The position numbers and the translations under genes were made by a program. Below the pieces are notes generated by a model, which ran no database searches, was not told the origin of the DNA, and saw nothing but the letters and a program-made list of their open reading frames with translations. Shown here in pieces: positions 8,308-16,922 of a stretch of 64,000 nucleotides of DNA; position 1 is the stretch's first letter; every line of letters starts with the position of its first letter. This DNA is from Myxococcales bacterium (lineage in GTDB: Bacteria; Myxococcota_A; Polyangia; Polyangiales; Ga0077539): positions 62,001-126,000 of the forward strand of contig JAUSAZ010000117.1 of the NCBI GenBank assembly GCA_030652255.1, written 5' to 3'.

Positions 8308-8792
8308 CTGATCCTTCCCGGATTGTTCTCGGCGATGCCCGCAAGGCCGAAGTCGCTGTTTCGCGGGCCCCCTTCCCCGCTGCCGCGCGCCCTCACCCCC
8401 ATCATCCGATCTCATCGTTGCCCTCTTCGTGGGCGAACCGCTTGCAGGCTGCGGCTCCGGGCTACCCGCACCACTTCGCGCGCCCGGCTGCCGCGGGTTG
8501 AAACCCACGGCAGCCAAGGTGAAGGCCGCAAGCGGCCTGTCCAATGTCCAGGCACAGTGACCAGCCCGCCGCGGGTTTTCCCTTGGCTGCCGTGGGTTTC
8601 AACCCGCGGCAGCCGGGCGCGCGAAGGTGTGCGGGTAGCCCGGAGCCGCAGCCTGCAAGCGGTTCGCCCACGAAGAGGGCAACGATGAGATCGGATGATG
8701 GGGGTGAGGGCGCGCGGCGGCGGGGAAGGGGGCCCACGAAACAGCGATCCTGGCCTTGCAGGCATCGCCGAGAACATTCCGGGAAGGATCAG
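8308..8792. mobile_element. 485-bp inverted repeat with 61-bp asymmetric core (element II, copy a)
   Basis: Occupies most of the 586-base gap 8257-8842. Left arm 8308-8519 and right arm 8581-8792 (212 bases each) are near-perfect reverse complements. The centre 8520-8580 is not self-complementary overall. Each arm contains a REP-like hairpin (GCTGCCGCGGGTT, GA loop, AACCCACGGCAGC). The inner part 8411-8689 starts CTCATCGTTGCCCTC and ends with its complement, and matches the element at 38981-39276. The outer about 102 bases of each arm are specific to this copy. The element sits between convergent genes. No open frame inside is credible. Confidence 0.9.
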
Positions 8793-8842
8793 TCCTTCAG
8801 GGCGCGGCGACGGGCTCGACGACACGTTCATCGTGTTGGCCT

Positions 8843-9646
8843 TCACAGGTTCTCCAGGCGGAAGGGGACGCGCACGATCTGGTAGACGGCGAGCGCCTGG
8901 CCATCGACGGTGGCGGGTCGGAAGCGCCAGTGGCGCAGGGCCTCGCGCACCAGCGCGTCGAAGTCCGGGTGCCCGCGGAGGATCTCCACCGCGCTCACGC
9001 TCCCGTCCTCGTCGACGACCACGCGAGCGACGACCTCGGCCTGCACCCCGCTGCGCCGCGCCCCGTCGGGGTACGCCGGCATCGGGCGCTCGAGGGCGAC
9101 GGGGGGAACGGCCTCCTCGGGGATCTGCACCGGGCCCCGCCGCCCGGTGCCCGCGTGCACGGGCGCCTCGGGCTCGGGCTCCGGCGCCGGGGGCGTCACC
9201 GGGGCGCCGCCGCCGTTGCCCACCACGCCGCCTGCGAAGTCGTTGTTGTCGCCGACGGGCATCTCGTCCCCGGTGCCGGGACCGTTGCCCACGGCGGCGA
9301 GCACGTGCGGCGCGGCGGTGCGACCGGGGCGGCCAGGGCGGCGCGAGGGTGAGCGCGCGGCGGCGGGGCGCGGGGCGGTGCGGGGCGCGCTGGCCGAGGG
9401 GGGCGACGGGCGGGGCGGAGGAGGCGGCGTGGCGGGCGGCGGGCGGCGCGGCGGCGGGGCCTCGAGCTCGATGATGGTCGGCGGGAGCACGCCGGTGCGG
9501 ACGCCGATGAAGGTGCCGACGACGCCGAGCGCGACGAAGGCCGCGGCGTGCGCCGCGAAGGACACCGCCCACGCGCGCGCCGGAGGCTTGCGGAAGACCG
9601 AGCTCCCCGCGAGCACGTCGTCGTCGTCGAGGAGCGCGTCGCTCAT
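8843..9646 (-). CDS. tonB: TonB-family energy transducer
   Basis: A 267-residue TonB-like protein that would couple the ExbB/ExbD proton channel to outer-membrane receptors. It has a cytoplasmic N terminus, one membrane segment (about residues 28-48, AVSFAAHAAAFVALGVVG), a long Pro-rich periplasmic spacer, and a C-terminal TonB domain with MPAYPDGARRSGVQAEVVAR and RHWRFRPATVDG. Its ATG overlaps the exbD stop by 4 bases. It is last in an exbB-exbD-tonB operon. Several TonB paralogues are usual in myxobacteria, so this may serve a particular receptor. Confidence 0.9.
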   Translation of the reverse strand: MSDALLDDDDVLAGSSVFRKPPARAWAVSFAAHAAAFVALGVVGTFIGVRTGVLPPTIIELEAPPPRRPPPATPPPPPRPSPPSASAPRTAPRPAAARSPSRRPGRPGRTAAPHVLAAVGNGPGTGDEMPVGDNNDFAGGVVGNGGGAPVTPPAPEPEPEAPVHAGTGRRGPVQIPEEAVPPVALERPMPAYPDGARRSGVQAEVVARVVVDEDGSVSAVEILRGHPDFDALVREALRHWRFRPATVDGQALAVYQIVRVPFRLENL

Positions 9647-10065
9647 CGGGGGGCTTCCGTAGGGGGCTCGGTCTGGATCGCGAAGTGGGTCACGCCCGCC
9701 TGGCGCACGAGGTCGATCACCTCGGTGACGCGGCCGTGGATGACGTTGCGATCGGCGGCGATGACGGCGCGGATCTCGTGGTCGGCCTCCCAGCGCCGCT
9801 GGAGCTCGGCGCGCAGCTCGGCCTCGGTGGCGGGCTGGCCGTCGAGGAAGAGGCGCTGCTCGCGGTCGATGGCGATGGAGGCGAGGCGCACCTCCGCGGC
9901 CGACTGGCTGGTCGCGGCCTGCGGCAGATCCACGGGGATCTGCTGCGACACGATGTACTTCGCCGTGACCATGAAGATGATCAGCAGCACGAGCGCGATG
10001 TCGACGAAGGGCGTGACGTTGATCCCGCCGATCTCGTCGTCGGCCCCCTGGGTGTGACCGGCCAT
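9643..10065 (-). CDS. exbD: ExbD/TolR biopolymer transport protein
   Basis: A 140-residue membrane protein of the ExbD/TolR family. A single N-terminal membrane helix carries the conserved proton-path aspartate: NVTPFVDIALVLLIIFMV, with Asp22. The periplasmic part ends in the usual domain (VIHGRVTEVIDLVRQAGV). It starts 5 bases after the exbB stop and overlaps tonB by 4 bases, giving a tightly coupled operon. It could also be named TolR, but the adjacent TonB favours ExbD. Confidence 0.93.
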   Translation of the reverse strand: MAGHTQGADDEIGGINVTPFVDIALVLLIIFMVTAKYIVSQQIPVDLPQAATSQSAAEVRLASIAIDREQRLFLDGQPATEAELRAELQRRWEADHEIRAVIAADRNVIHGRVTEVIDLVRQAGVTHFAIQTEPPTEAPR

Positions 10066-10070
10066 GGCGC

Positions 10071-10802
10071 TCAGCTCGCCGCCGACGCGGAGGCGGGCTC
10101 CGCGTGGCCGTTGATGCGCTTCGCCGGGGCGGCGACGGCGGGCGAGTGCGCGTGGGCGAGCACCAGCTGGGTGAGCGCCTCGGTGTCGGTGAGCATCGAC
10201 TTGATCTGCCGCTGGAAGTAGTTGAAGGCCGCGACCGCGGGGATGGCCACGAGCAGCCCGATGGCGGTGGCCACGAGGGCCTCGGCGATGGTGCCCATGA
10301 CGCGCCCGGTGGCGGAGGCCGCGGCCGCAGCCGCAGCGGCGCCGCGCACCCCGGCGGGGGGCTTGAGGGCGTCGAAGGCCTGGATGATCCCGATGACGGT
10401 GCCGAAGAGCCCGACGAAGGGCGCGTTGTTGCCGACGGTGTTGAGGAAGGCCAGGCGGCGCTCGAGCTCGCGGCGGACGCGGGCGAGGCTGCTGATCATC
10501 ACGCAGTCGGCGGCCTCGGCGCCGCGGGACACCTCGCGCAGCCCGGCGAGGGCGACGAGCGCCGCGGGGGACGGCGACGCGCGCAGGGCCTTCGCGGCGC
10601 CGGAGAGGTCCCCGTGGCGGAGCAGCGCCTCGAAGCGGACCGCGAGCGCGTCGAGGTCGTCGCGCAGCGAGCGGTAGTAGCGGGCGCGCTCGATCATGAT
10701 CGAGACGGACACGAACGACAGCGCGATGAGCACCCACATGACCCACTCCGCGCCCATCATGGCGAAGGAGGTGAAGAGCTTGATGAGCGAGAACCCGTGC
10801 AT
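10071..10802 (-). CDS. exbB: ExbB/TolQ proton-channel protein (MotA/TolQ/ExbB family)
   Basis: A 243-residue inner-membrane protein of the MotA/TolQ/ExbB family with three membrane segments: near residues 18-38, then the conserved NTVGNNAPFVGLFGTVIGII helix, and GTIAEALVATAIGLLVAIPAV. Between the last two lies an unusual Ala-rich insertion (AGVRGAAAAAAAASATG). First gene of the exbB-exbD-tonB operon. The reading frame is open far upstream, but that extension runs through repeat DNA; ATG 10802 fits the family N terminus. Confidence 0.92.
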   Translation of the reverse strand: MHGFSLIKLFTSFAMMGAEWVMWVLIALSFVSVSIMIERARYYRSLRDDLDALAVRFEALLRHGDLSGAAKALRASPSPAALVALAGLREVSRGAEAADCVMISSLARVRRELERRLAFLNTVGNNAPFVGLFGTVIGIIQAFDALKPPAGVRGAAAAAAAASATGRVMGTIAEALVATAIGLLVAIPAVAAFNYFQRQIKSMLTDTEALTQLVLAHAHSPAVAAPAKRINGHAEPASASAAS

Positions 10803-10982
10803 GATGGTCCCTGTCTGCGCCCCATCGATGGGGGGCACGGCGACAGGTGTAGCGGCGCGCGGTGAGGGCCCGGCGGAGAGCGCGCGACAAGTCCACGACG
10901 GGTTGTGGTCGGGCGCGTGACCGCGGTGATCGCTCCGTGACACGGGCGTGACCGCTCCGAGTCCCCGGCGGCGCCCGAAGGG

Positions 10983-11384
10983 GTCTGGAAGGTTTGAGCG
11001 GAGCGTTCGCCCGCTGCCGACGCGAGGTGCCTCCTCGCTCGTCTGGTGGATCAGGTGATGGGCGTGCGCCGGGGGAGAAGAACCGCAGGGGTCGCAAGGG
11101 TCGCAAGGGAGAGACCGTCCGGGCGGGCAGGAGCTCGAAGCACCCACCTCGTGTCGGAGAGTGGCATCGCTCCCAGACGCTCTCGCGAGACCGAGGCGTC
11201 CGCGACGGCAGAACTCTCCCTTGCGACCGTTGCGACCCTTGCGGTTCTTCTCCCCCGACACAGCGGCAGCGGTCCCCCAACGAGCGCGGAGGCACCTCGC
11301 GGGCGCTCCCCTCGGAGGGCGAGGCCGCTGGTCGCAGGCGTGAGTGCGCGCTCCGCCCAAGCATTCAAGTCCCCTGGGGAAAGG
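10983..11384. mobile_element. Nested palindromic element I, copy 1
   Basis: Lies in the 613-base gap between divergent exbB and the Hsp70-like gene; 10803-10982 shows nothing recognisable. Inner arms 11071-11113 and 11214-11256 (43 bases each) are reverse complements containing three GGTCGCAAG-type 9-bp direct repeats per arm. They enclose a 100-base core (11114-11213). Outer arms 11021-11041 and 11281-11301 pair across. The right end carries CAAGTCCCCTGGGGAAAGG (11366-11384), the terminal motif of the 45-bp-unit repeats. The whole block is the reverse complement of copy 2 at 13100-13550. Confidence 0.88.
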
Positions 11385-11415
11385 GGCTAGAGTCCGCGGC
11401 GACCCAGAACCCCTC

Positions 11416-13077
11416 ATGGCGATCTACGGCATCGACCTCGGCACCACCTACGCGTCCGTCGCGCTCGCGCACCGGGGCGTCGCCCGGATGATCCCGCTGG
11501 AGTCCGGCGGGGTCACCCTCGCCTCGACGGTGCTGCTCGACGGCACCGACCCCGCGCTCCCGTCGGTGACCGTCGGTCGTCGCGCGGCCCTCGCCTGGCG
11601 CGACCGCTGCGCCGCGCTCGGCTGCGCGCCGCCCCGGGTGGTCCTGGTGCGCGGCAGCAAGAACCACCTCGCGGTCGCCCACGCCGTCGCGGGCGGTCCC
11701 CCGTGGTCGCTCGGCCCGATGGCGCTGCGCTCCACCGACGTGGGCGCCCTGGTGCTCCGTGCGCTGCGCGAGTGGGTGGAGCGCACCCCGGGGCTGCCCC
11801 CCATCGACGGCGTGGTGGTCACGCACCCGCAGCGCCTGCGCAACCGCGAGCGACGCGCCGTCGCGCAGGCGGTCTCGCTGGCGGGCCTCCCCTGCGTGGC
11901 GATGCTGCCCGAGCCCGACGCCGCGGCGTGGGCCTACGGCATGGGCCAGCGCTTCGGCGCGCGCGGCGCCCGCTTCATGGTCTTCGACTTCGGCGGCGGA
12001 ACCCTCGACGTGACGGTGCTGCGACGCGACGGCGGCGCGGGCGCGCCCACCCTGGAGGCCCTGGCGTCCTACGGCGTGCAGCTCGGCGGGCTCGGCGTCG
12101 ACGAGCTGCTGCGGGAGCGATTGCTGGAGCGCTACGCCGAAGCGGCCCGGGCGCCGGGCCTCGGGCTCGACGCGCTCGACGAGGCCTCGCGCGAGGCGCT
12201 GCTCGCGGTCGCCGAGGGGGTAAAGATACAGCTCAACCAGCACGCCACGCTCGATGCCAACCCGATGGCGCGGGTGGCGTCGCGCACGCTGGCGCTGCGC
12301 ACCGAAGGCGGCGTGGCGCTGCCGACGGCGACGGTGCGCGTGACCCTGGGCGAGCTCGCCCGATGGACCGAGGAGCTCACCGAGCGCGCCGTGGCCTGCG
12401 CCGAGGAGGCCCTGGCGCGGGCGAACCTGGGGTGGCGCGACCTCGACGAGGTGCTGCTGGTGGGCGGGTCGAGCTGGCTCTACCCCGTGCAGGCGCGGCT
12501 GAGGGCGCTGCGGGGCGCCGCGGCGGTGCGCCTCTTCGACGACGCCGACGACCCGCTCAACCCGGCCTGCGCCGTGGCGGCGGGCGCGGCCCTCTACGCC
12601 GAGCGGTGCTTTACCGATGGGGGTATGGTCGGGGCGGAGTACCACGGGGTGATCCCCGACGCGCTGGGGGTGCGCGCGCGGGAGGCCGACCCCGCGCGGC
12701 CGGGCGAGCGGCGCGAGGCGCTGGCGGTGCTGGTGCCCGCGCTCACGAGGGTGCCCTTCGAGGGGCGGCGGGTGTTTCGCAAGCGCGGCGGCGCGCGGGT
12801 GCTCCCGCTCGACGTGCTGGAGGGCGCCACGCTGGCGGAGGCCACGGCGCTCGGGCGCTTCGAGGTGGCGCTCGACGAGGGCATGGCGGACGGGGCGCCG
12901 GTGGAGGTGATCCTCCGGGTGGGCCGCGACGGGGTGCTCTCGGTGGAGCTGCGCGACCCGCAGACGCAGCGCTCACGGGCCGTGACGCTCACCGACGCCG
13001 AGGGGCTCTACGCCGACGACGAGATGGACGTGCGCCGGGCCTTCCTCGCGGGCGTGGCCCTGGACGTCGGGGGCTGA
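11416..13077 (+). CDS. Hsp70/DnaK-like ATPase
   Basis: A 553-residue Hsp70-family protein. Nucleotide-binding motifs are intact: phosphate 1 loop GIDLGTTYASVA at residues 5-16, phosphate 2 FDFGGGTLDVTVL at 190-202, and adenosine motif VLLVGGSSWLYPVQ. It is shorter than canonical DnaK (about 640), with a reduced substrate-binding part (RVPFEGRRVFRKRGG onward), and has no grpE or dnaJ neighbour. It is therefore probably a divergent Hsp70 (HscC-like or lineage-specific) rather than the main chaperone. It is an isolated gene flanked on both sides by inverted copies of element I. Confidence 0.88.
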   Translation: MAIYGIDLGTTYASVALAHRGVARMIPLESGGVTLASTVLLDGTDPALPSVTVGRRAALAWRDRCAALGCAPPRVVLVRGSKNHLAVAHAVAGGPPWSLGPMALRSTDVGALVLRALREWVERTPGLPPIDGVVVTHPQRLRNRERRAVAQAVSLAGLPCVAMLPEPDAAAWAYGMGQRFGARGARFMVFDFGGGTLDVTVLRRDGGAGAPTLEALASYGVQLGGLGVDELLRERLLERYAEAARAPGLGLDALDEASREALLAVAEGVKIQLNQHATLDANPMARVASRTLALRTEGGVALPTATVRVTLGELARWTEELTERAVACAEEALARANLGWRDLDEVLLVGGSSWLYPVQARLRALRGAAAVRLFDDADDPLNPACAVAAGAALYAERCFTDGGMVGAEYHGVIPDALGVRAREADPARPGERREALAVLVPALTRVPFEGRRVFRKRGGARVLPLDVLEGATLAEATALGRFEVALDEGMADGAPVEVILRVGRDGVLSVELRDPQTQRSRAVTLTDAEGLYADDEMDVRRAFLAGVALDVGG

Positions 13078-13099
13078 CCTTCCGAGCCTCCGCCCAGGG

Positions 13100-13550
13100 C
13101 CTTTCCACAGGAGACTTGAAGGCTTGAGCGGAGCACCCGCCCACGCCTGCGGTCACCCGGCCTCGCCCTCCGAGGGGAGCACCCGCGAGGTGCCTTCTCG
13201 CTCGTCTGAGGGCACCGCTGCGGCGGCGTCGGGGGAAAAGAACCGCAAGGGGCGCAAGGGTCGCAAGGGAGAGTTCTGCCGTCGCGGACGCCTCGGTCTT
13301 GCGAGAGCGTCTGGGAGCGAGGGCACTCTCCGACACGAGGTGAGTGCTTCGAGCTCCTGCCCGCCCGGGCGGTCTCTCCCTTGCGACCCTTGCGACCCTT
13401 GCGGTTCTTCTCCCCCGGCGCACGCGCATCACCTGAACCCCCAGACGAGCGAGGAGGCACCTCGCGGGTGCTCCCCTCGGAGGGCGAGACCGGGTGACCG
13501 CAGGCGTGGGCGGGTGCTCCGCTCAACCCGTCAGAACTCCTGTGACGCGG
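13100..13550. mobile_element. Nested palindromic element I, copy 2
   Basis: Fills the 491-base gap between the convergent Hsp70-like and DUF2723-like genes. Outer arms 13124-13208 and 13442-13526 (85 bases each) are reverse complements; inner arms 13231-13273 and 13374-13416 (43 bases each) are also reverse complements; the core 13274-13373 is 100 bases. The reverse complement of the core of copy 1 differs at only 5 of 100 positions. The left end begins CCTTTCCACAGGAGACTTGA, the terminal motif in reverse; the right end carries a degenerate version near 13532-13550. Confidence 0.9.
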
Positions 13551-13568
13551 TACCTTCAGGGGGCCCCG

Positions 13569-15314
13569 TCACTCCGCCGGGAGCCACCGCCGGGCCCGCG
13601 CCCCCAGGACCGCGGCGCGCTCGGGCTGACCGCTGGCCGCCGCGGCGCGCGCCATCGTCACCCACGGTCGCGCGTAGGGCTCGGTGGCGGCGAGGTCCCA
13701 CCCGCCCGGGCGCGCCCGCGGCGGCCTCGCGCGGAAGCGCGTGAACACCCGCTCGTTGACGGCCTGGAGCTGCTCCGGCGAGGGGAGCGACGCGCCGCGC
13801 GGCAGCACGCGCAGCAGCGTCCCGACGGGATAGCAGGGGAAGGCGCGCACCACCTCGGCGAGCGAGGCGTTGGCGAGGTACACGGGCCGGCCCGCGCGCA
13901 GCCAGGCCTCCACGGCGGCGGCGGGTCCGCCCCCGAGCGTGATGCCGGTGCGGGCCTCCAGGCGGCGGCGCATCGGGGCCAGGCGGAGGAAGTCGGGGTT
14001 CACGTAGACCACGTCGGGCCGCGCCCCGAGCGCGCGCTGCGCGTAGAGCGTGCCGAAGAGCAGGTGATCGCCGCTCCCCACGATGACCGCGCGCGGCAGC
14101 GGCACGGAGAGCGTGTCGAGGACGTAGTCCTCCATCACCCGCGAGTGGTCGACCCCCACCCGCGGCAGCGAGCGCGCCCCCACCGCGAGCACGAAGGCCG
14201 CCGCGAGGGCGCCGAGCAGGGCCGGGCGCACCCTCGCCCGCGCGGCCACGACGTCGGCGCCGAGCGCGCAGAGCAGGGCGATGAGCAGCGAGGGCAGGAG
14301 GTAGAAGCGCTCGACGATGAGCGGCCCCACCGCGACCAGCGGGGCGTTGAAGCGCGACGCAAACACCGGCCCCGCGACGACCAGCGACGCCACCAGGGCC
14401 AGCGCGGCGGCGCGGTCGGGGCGACCAGGGAGGTCATCGGCGCGGGGGGGGCGCAGGAGCGCGACGGCCGCCACGAGCGCGAGCGCGGCGGGGAGCGCGA
14501 GCGAGTCGACGACGAGGTGGCGCCCGAGCGCGGCGAGGTGCGCGAGGGTCTTCGGGGCTCCGTGCGACGCCGAGAGGCTGGTGGTGCCGTAGTCGCCGCG
14601 GGCGACGTGGTGCAGGAGCCCGGCGAGGTCGCGCGGGTCGCCCCACACCCAGAGGTCGCGCCCGCTGCGCGCCACCGCGACGAGCCAGCCGTAGGTGAGC
14701 AGCCCCGGGAGGGAGGCCATCACGCCGAGCGCGGCGGCCCGCGCGGGGCGGCTCTCACGCGCGGCGCGCACCATCGCGAAGACCCCGAGCGGCGCGAGCA
14801 GCACGATGGTGTGGTGGTTGGCGAGGCCGAGGCCCGCGAGGGCGCCGAGCGCGACGGCGCGGCGGGTGCCGCGGAGCGGGGCGGCGGGGCCGGCGGCGGC
14901 GACGAGGGCGGCGGCGATCAGGGCGTTGAGCGCGAAGACCTCCGCCTGCGTGGCGAGGCGCCAGGGCAGCGAGGACAGCGCCCAGGCGAGCGCCGCGAAG
15001 GCCGACGCGCCCCGCGAGGCGCCCCAGGCGCGGCCGGCGGCGAAGAGCGCGGCGGCGGCGGCGGCGCCGAGGAGGGCCGTGGCGAGCGCGGCGCCGTGCG
15101 CGGGCGACGCGGCGGGCAGGCCCGAGAGCGCGCGGAGGTAGAGCAGGTACAGCGGGTAGCCCGGCGGGTGCGCGACGCCGGGCGCGTGGAAGAGCGTGGC
15201 GAACTCGCCGTTGTCGCCGCCGAGCACGCTGCGCGCCGCGGTGGGGAGGTAGGCCGCCGCGGCGACGAGCGCGACGAGCGCGGCGGTCGATCGGTCGCGG
15301 GGGCCCGCGGTCAT
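13569..15314 (-). CDS. DUF2723-type GT-C membrane protein
   Basis: A 581-residue polytopic membrane protein of the DUF2723 type (O-mannosyltransferase-like GT-C fold). The family hallmark is near the N terminus: GGDNGEFATLFHAPGVAHPP followed by GYPLYLL. About ten hydrophobic segments follow, then a soluble C-terminal domain (DHLLFGTLYAQRALGARPDV). It would use a lipid-linked sugar to glycosylate exported proteins or lipids at the periplasmic face; the substrate is unknown. Its ATG overlaps the stop of the upstream PMT-like gene by 4 bases, so the two glycosyltransferase-like proteins are probably made together. Confidence 0.85.
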   Translation of the reverse strand: MTAGPRDRSTAALVALVAAAAYLPTAARSVLGGDNGEFATLFHAPGVAHPPGYPLYLLYLRALSGLPAASPAHGAALATALLGAAAAAALFAAGRAWGASRGASAFAALAWALSSLPWRLATQAEVFALNALIAAALVAAAGPAAPLRGTRRAVALGALAGLGLANHHTIVLLAPLGVFAMVRAARESRPARAAALGVMASLPGLLTYGWLVAVARSGRDLWVWGDPRDLAGLLHHVARGDYGTTSLSASHGAPKTLAHLAALGRHLVVDSLALPAALALVAAVALLRPPRADDLPGRPDRAAALALVASLVVAGPVFASRFNAPLVAVGPLIVERFYLLPSLLIALLCALGADVVAARARVRPALLGALAAAFVLAVGARSLPRVGVDHSRVMEDYVLDTLSVPLPRAVIVGSGDHLLFGTLYAQRALGARPDVVYVNPDFLRLAPMRRRLEARTGITLGGGPAAAVEAWLRAGRPVYLANASLAEVVRAFPCYPVGTLLRVLPRGASLPSPEQLQAVNERVFTRFRARPPRARPGGWDLAATEPYARPWVTMARAAAASGQPERAAVLGARARRWLPAE

Positions 15315-16897
15315 CGCGGGGGCGCCTTGCCGCCGGGGAGCGCGCATGCGGCGACGGCCTCGGGTCGCACCTGCGCGGCGTCGAGCACCACCACGCCGGT
15401 CATCACCGTCTCCGAGGGGTTGAGCGCGCGCCCGTAGGTGCGCACGCGCCGGAGCGTGAACATCGGCGCGAAGGAGCGCTCCCACTCGATGGGGATGACG
15501 AAGATCGCGGGGGCGGCGCGCACGATGAGGCAGGCCCGGGCGCGGGCGCCGCGGGCGTGGGCGAGCGCGGAGGCGTTGAGCCCCACGAGGTCGAGCACCG
15601 CGCGGTCGCCGTGGAAGCGCAGCGAACCGGCGCCCTCCGCCGCGACGAGCGTGCCGGCGGGGGTGTTTCGCGCGACCTCGAGCCCGGGGATGGTGTGCAC
15701 CATGTAGATCTCCCGGCAGTGCGCGCGGTAGCTCCAGCGCACCTTCGCCTGCGCGAGGCCCAGCACGACGACGAGCGCGAGGCAGGCCGCGCCGACGCCC
15801 GCCCGCGCGAGGGGCGCGCCGCGGCGGACGGTGGACCACGCAGCCTCCAGCCCGCACGCCGCGAAGGGCAGCAGGAGCAGCGAGAAGGGGAGGAAGTACC
15901 GGGTCTGGTAGAAGTCCGGGCCGGGGATGAGGTTGCGGGTGGCGAGCACCCCCGCGACGCCCACGACCCCGGCGGCGAGCAGGGTGCGCTGCCGCCACCG
16001 GGCGTCGGGGTCGCGGCCGCGCAGCCACCACCAGCCCGCGGCCGCGAGCGCGGCCATCGCGACGGAGTGCCACGGGGTCTCCTCCAGGACGACGTGTCGG
16101 AGGAAGCGCACCAGGTTGTCTCCCCAGGCGCGCGGGACGCCGGCCTTCACCACGAAGGTGTTGGGCAGCGGGTGCCCCGTGAGGGACCACAGCGCCAGCG
16201 CCCACGCGGCGACGGCGAGCGCGGGCGGCGCCGCGACGGCGAGGGCGCGACGCGCGGCGGCGCCGGGGCGGTGGCCGCGGGCCCGCGCGAGGGCGAGCAC
16301 GGGCACCAGGGCGAGGCACTCGGGGCGGGCGAGGGTCGCCGCGGCGAGCCACGCGCCGGCGCGGGCGGGGCGGTCGTCGTCGCAGCCGAGGGCCGCCGCG
16401 GCGCAGGCGAGCGCGAGGGTGACCTCCATGCCCGACGCGGCGCTGAAGGACGAGCCCGGTGACAGGTAGAACAGCGCCGTCGTGGCGAGCGCGGCGACGA
16501 CGCCGCCGCCGAGGGTGCGCGCGAGGCGACCGAGTGCCAGCGCCGCGGCGACCCCGGCGAGGCCCGAGGTGAGCTTGGCGCCGAGCGCGACCGGCAGACC
16601 CGCAGCCGTCACCAGCAGGTAGCCGGGCAGCGACGCGAGGAGCCACAGCGGGCTGGAGAAGCCCGACTCCACCACGCCGGGGTTGTAGGTGGGCATCGCC
16701 TCGCGCACGAGGCCGCGGACGTAGACCAGGTGGATCCACGCGTCGTCGAGGGGCAGGTCGCGCAGGGCGAGGCCGGTGGGGTCACCCGCGATGATCCACG
16801 CGGCGGAGAGCGCGCCGCAGGCGACGGCGGCCGCGACGAGCGGGGGTGGGGTCGGCGACGGGGCGGTCGATGGGCGAAGGGGCGACGGCCGTGACAT
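15311..16897 (-). CDS. PMT/ArnT-like GT-C membrane glycosyltransferase
   Basis: A 528-residue integral membrane protein resembling mycobacterial and myxobacterial GT-C enzymes. The first external loop has LPLDDAWIHLVYVRGLV and PTYNPGVVESGFSSPLW, placing acidic catalytic candidates (the DD pair) where GT-C enzymes have them. Around ten membrane segments follow, with a C-terminal soluble domain (TRNLIPGPDFYQTRYFLP begins a late helix). The start at ATG 16897 gives a short cytoplasmic N terminus and removes upstream frame lying in the preceding gene. It overlaps the DUF2723 gene by 4 bases and starts 25 bases after the zinc-ribbon gene. Confidence 0.82.
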   Translation of the reverse strand: MSRPSPLRPSTAPSPTPPPLVAAAVACGALSAAWIIAGDPTGLALRDLPLDDAWIHLVYVRGLVREAMPTYNPGVVESGFSSPLWLLASLPGYLLVTAAGLPVALGAKLTSGLAGVAAALALGRLARTLGGGVVAALATTALFYLSPGSSFSAASGMEVTLALACAAAALGCDDDRPARAGAWLAAATLARPECLALVPVLALARARGHRPGAAARRALAVAAPPALAVAAWALALWSLTGHPLPNTFVVKAGVPRAWGDNLVRFLRHVVLEETPWHSVAMAALAAAGWWWLRGRDPDARWRQRTLLAAGVVGVAGVLATRNLIPGPDFYQTRYFLPFSLLLLPFAACGLEAAWSTVRRGAPLARAGVGAACLALVVVLGLAQAKVRWSYRAHCREIYMVHTIPGLEVARNTPAGTLVAAEGAGSLRFHGDRAVLDLVGLNASALAHARGARARACLIVRAAPAIFVIPIEWERSFAPMFTLRRVRTYGRALNPSETVMTGVVVLDAAQVRPEAVAACALPGGKAPPR

Positions 16898-16922
16898 GGG
16901 AGATGCGCTGCGCCGGGCGGGC

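Noticed and set aside
8411..8689. Possible CRISPR repeat (GGGTTGAAACCC hairpins recur)
   Set aside because: Only paired hairpins within an inverted repeat are present; there is no regular array of repeats with unique spacers and no cas gene.
8308..8792. Simple bidirectional transcription terminator
   Set aside because: Placement between convergent genes fits, but the other copy lies between tandem genes, has a target-site duplication, and shares a conserved core, which terminators do not need.
13231..13416. Open frames across element I arms giving Arg/Lys-rich or Pro-rich peptides (GEKNRKGRKGRKGE, LRPLRPLRFFSP)
   Set aside because: They arise from the 9-bp repeat in every frame and on both strands, lack ribosome sites and change between copies.
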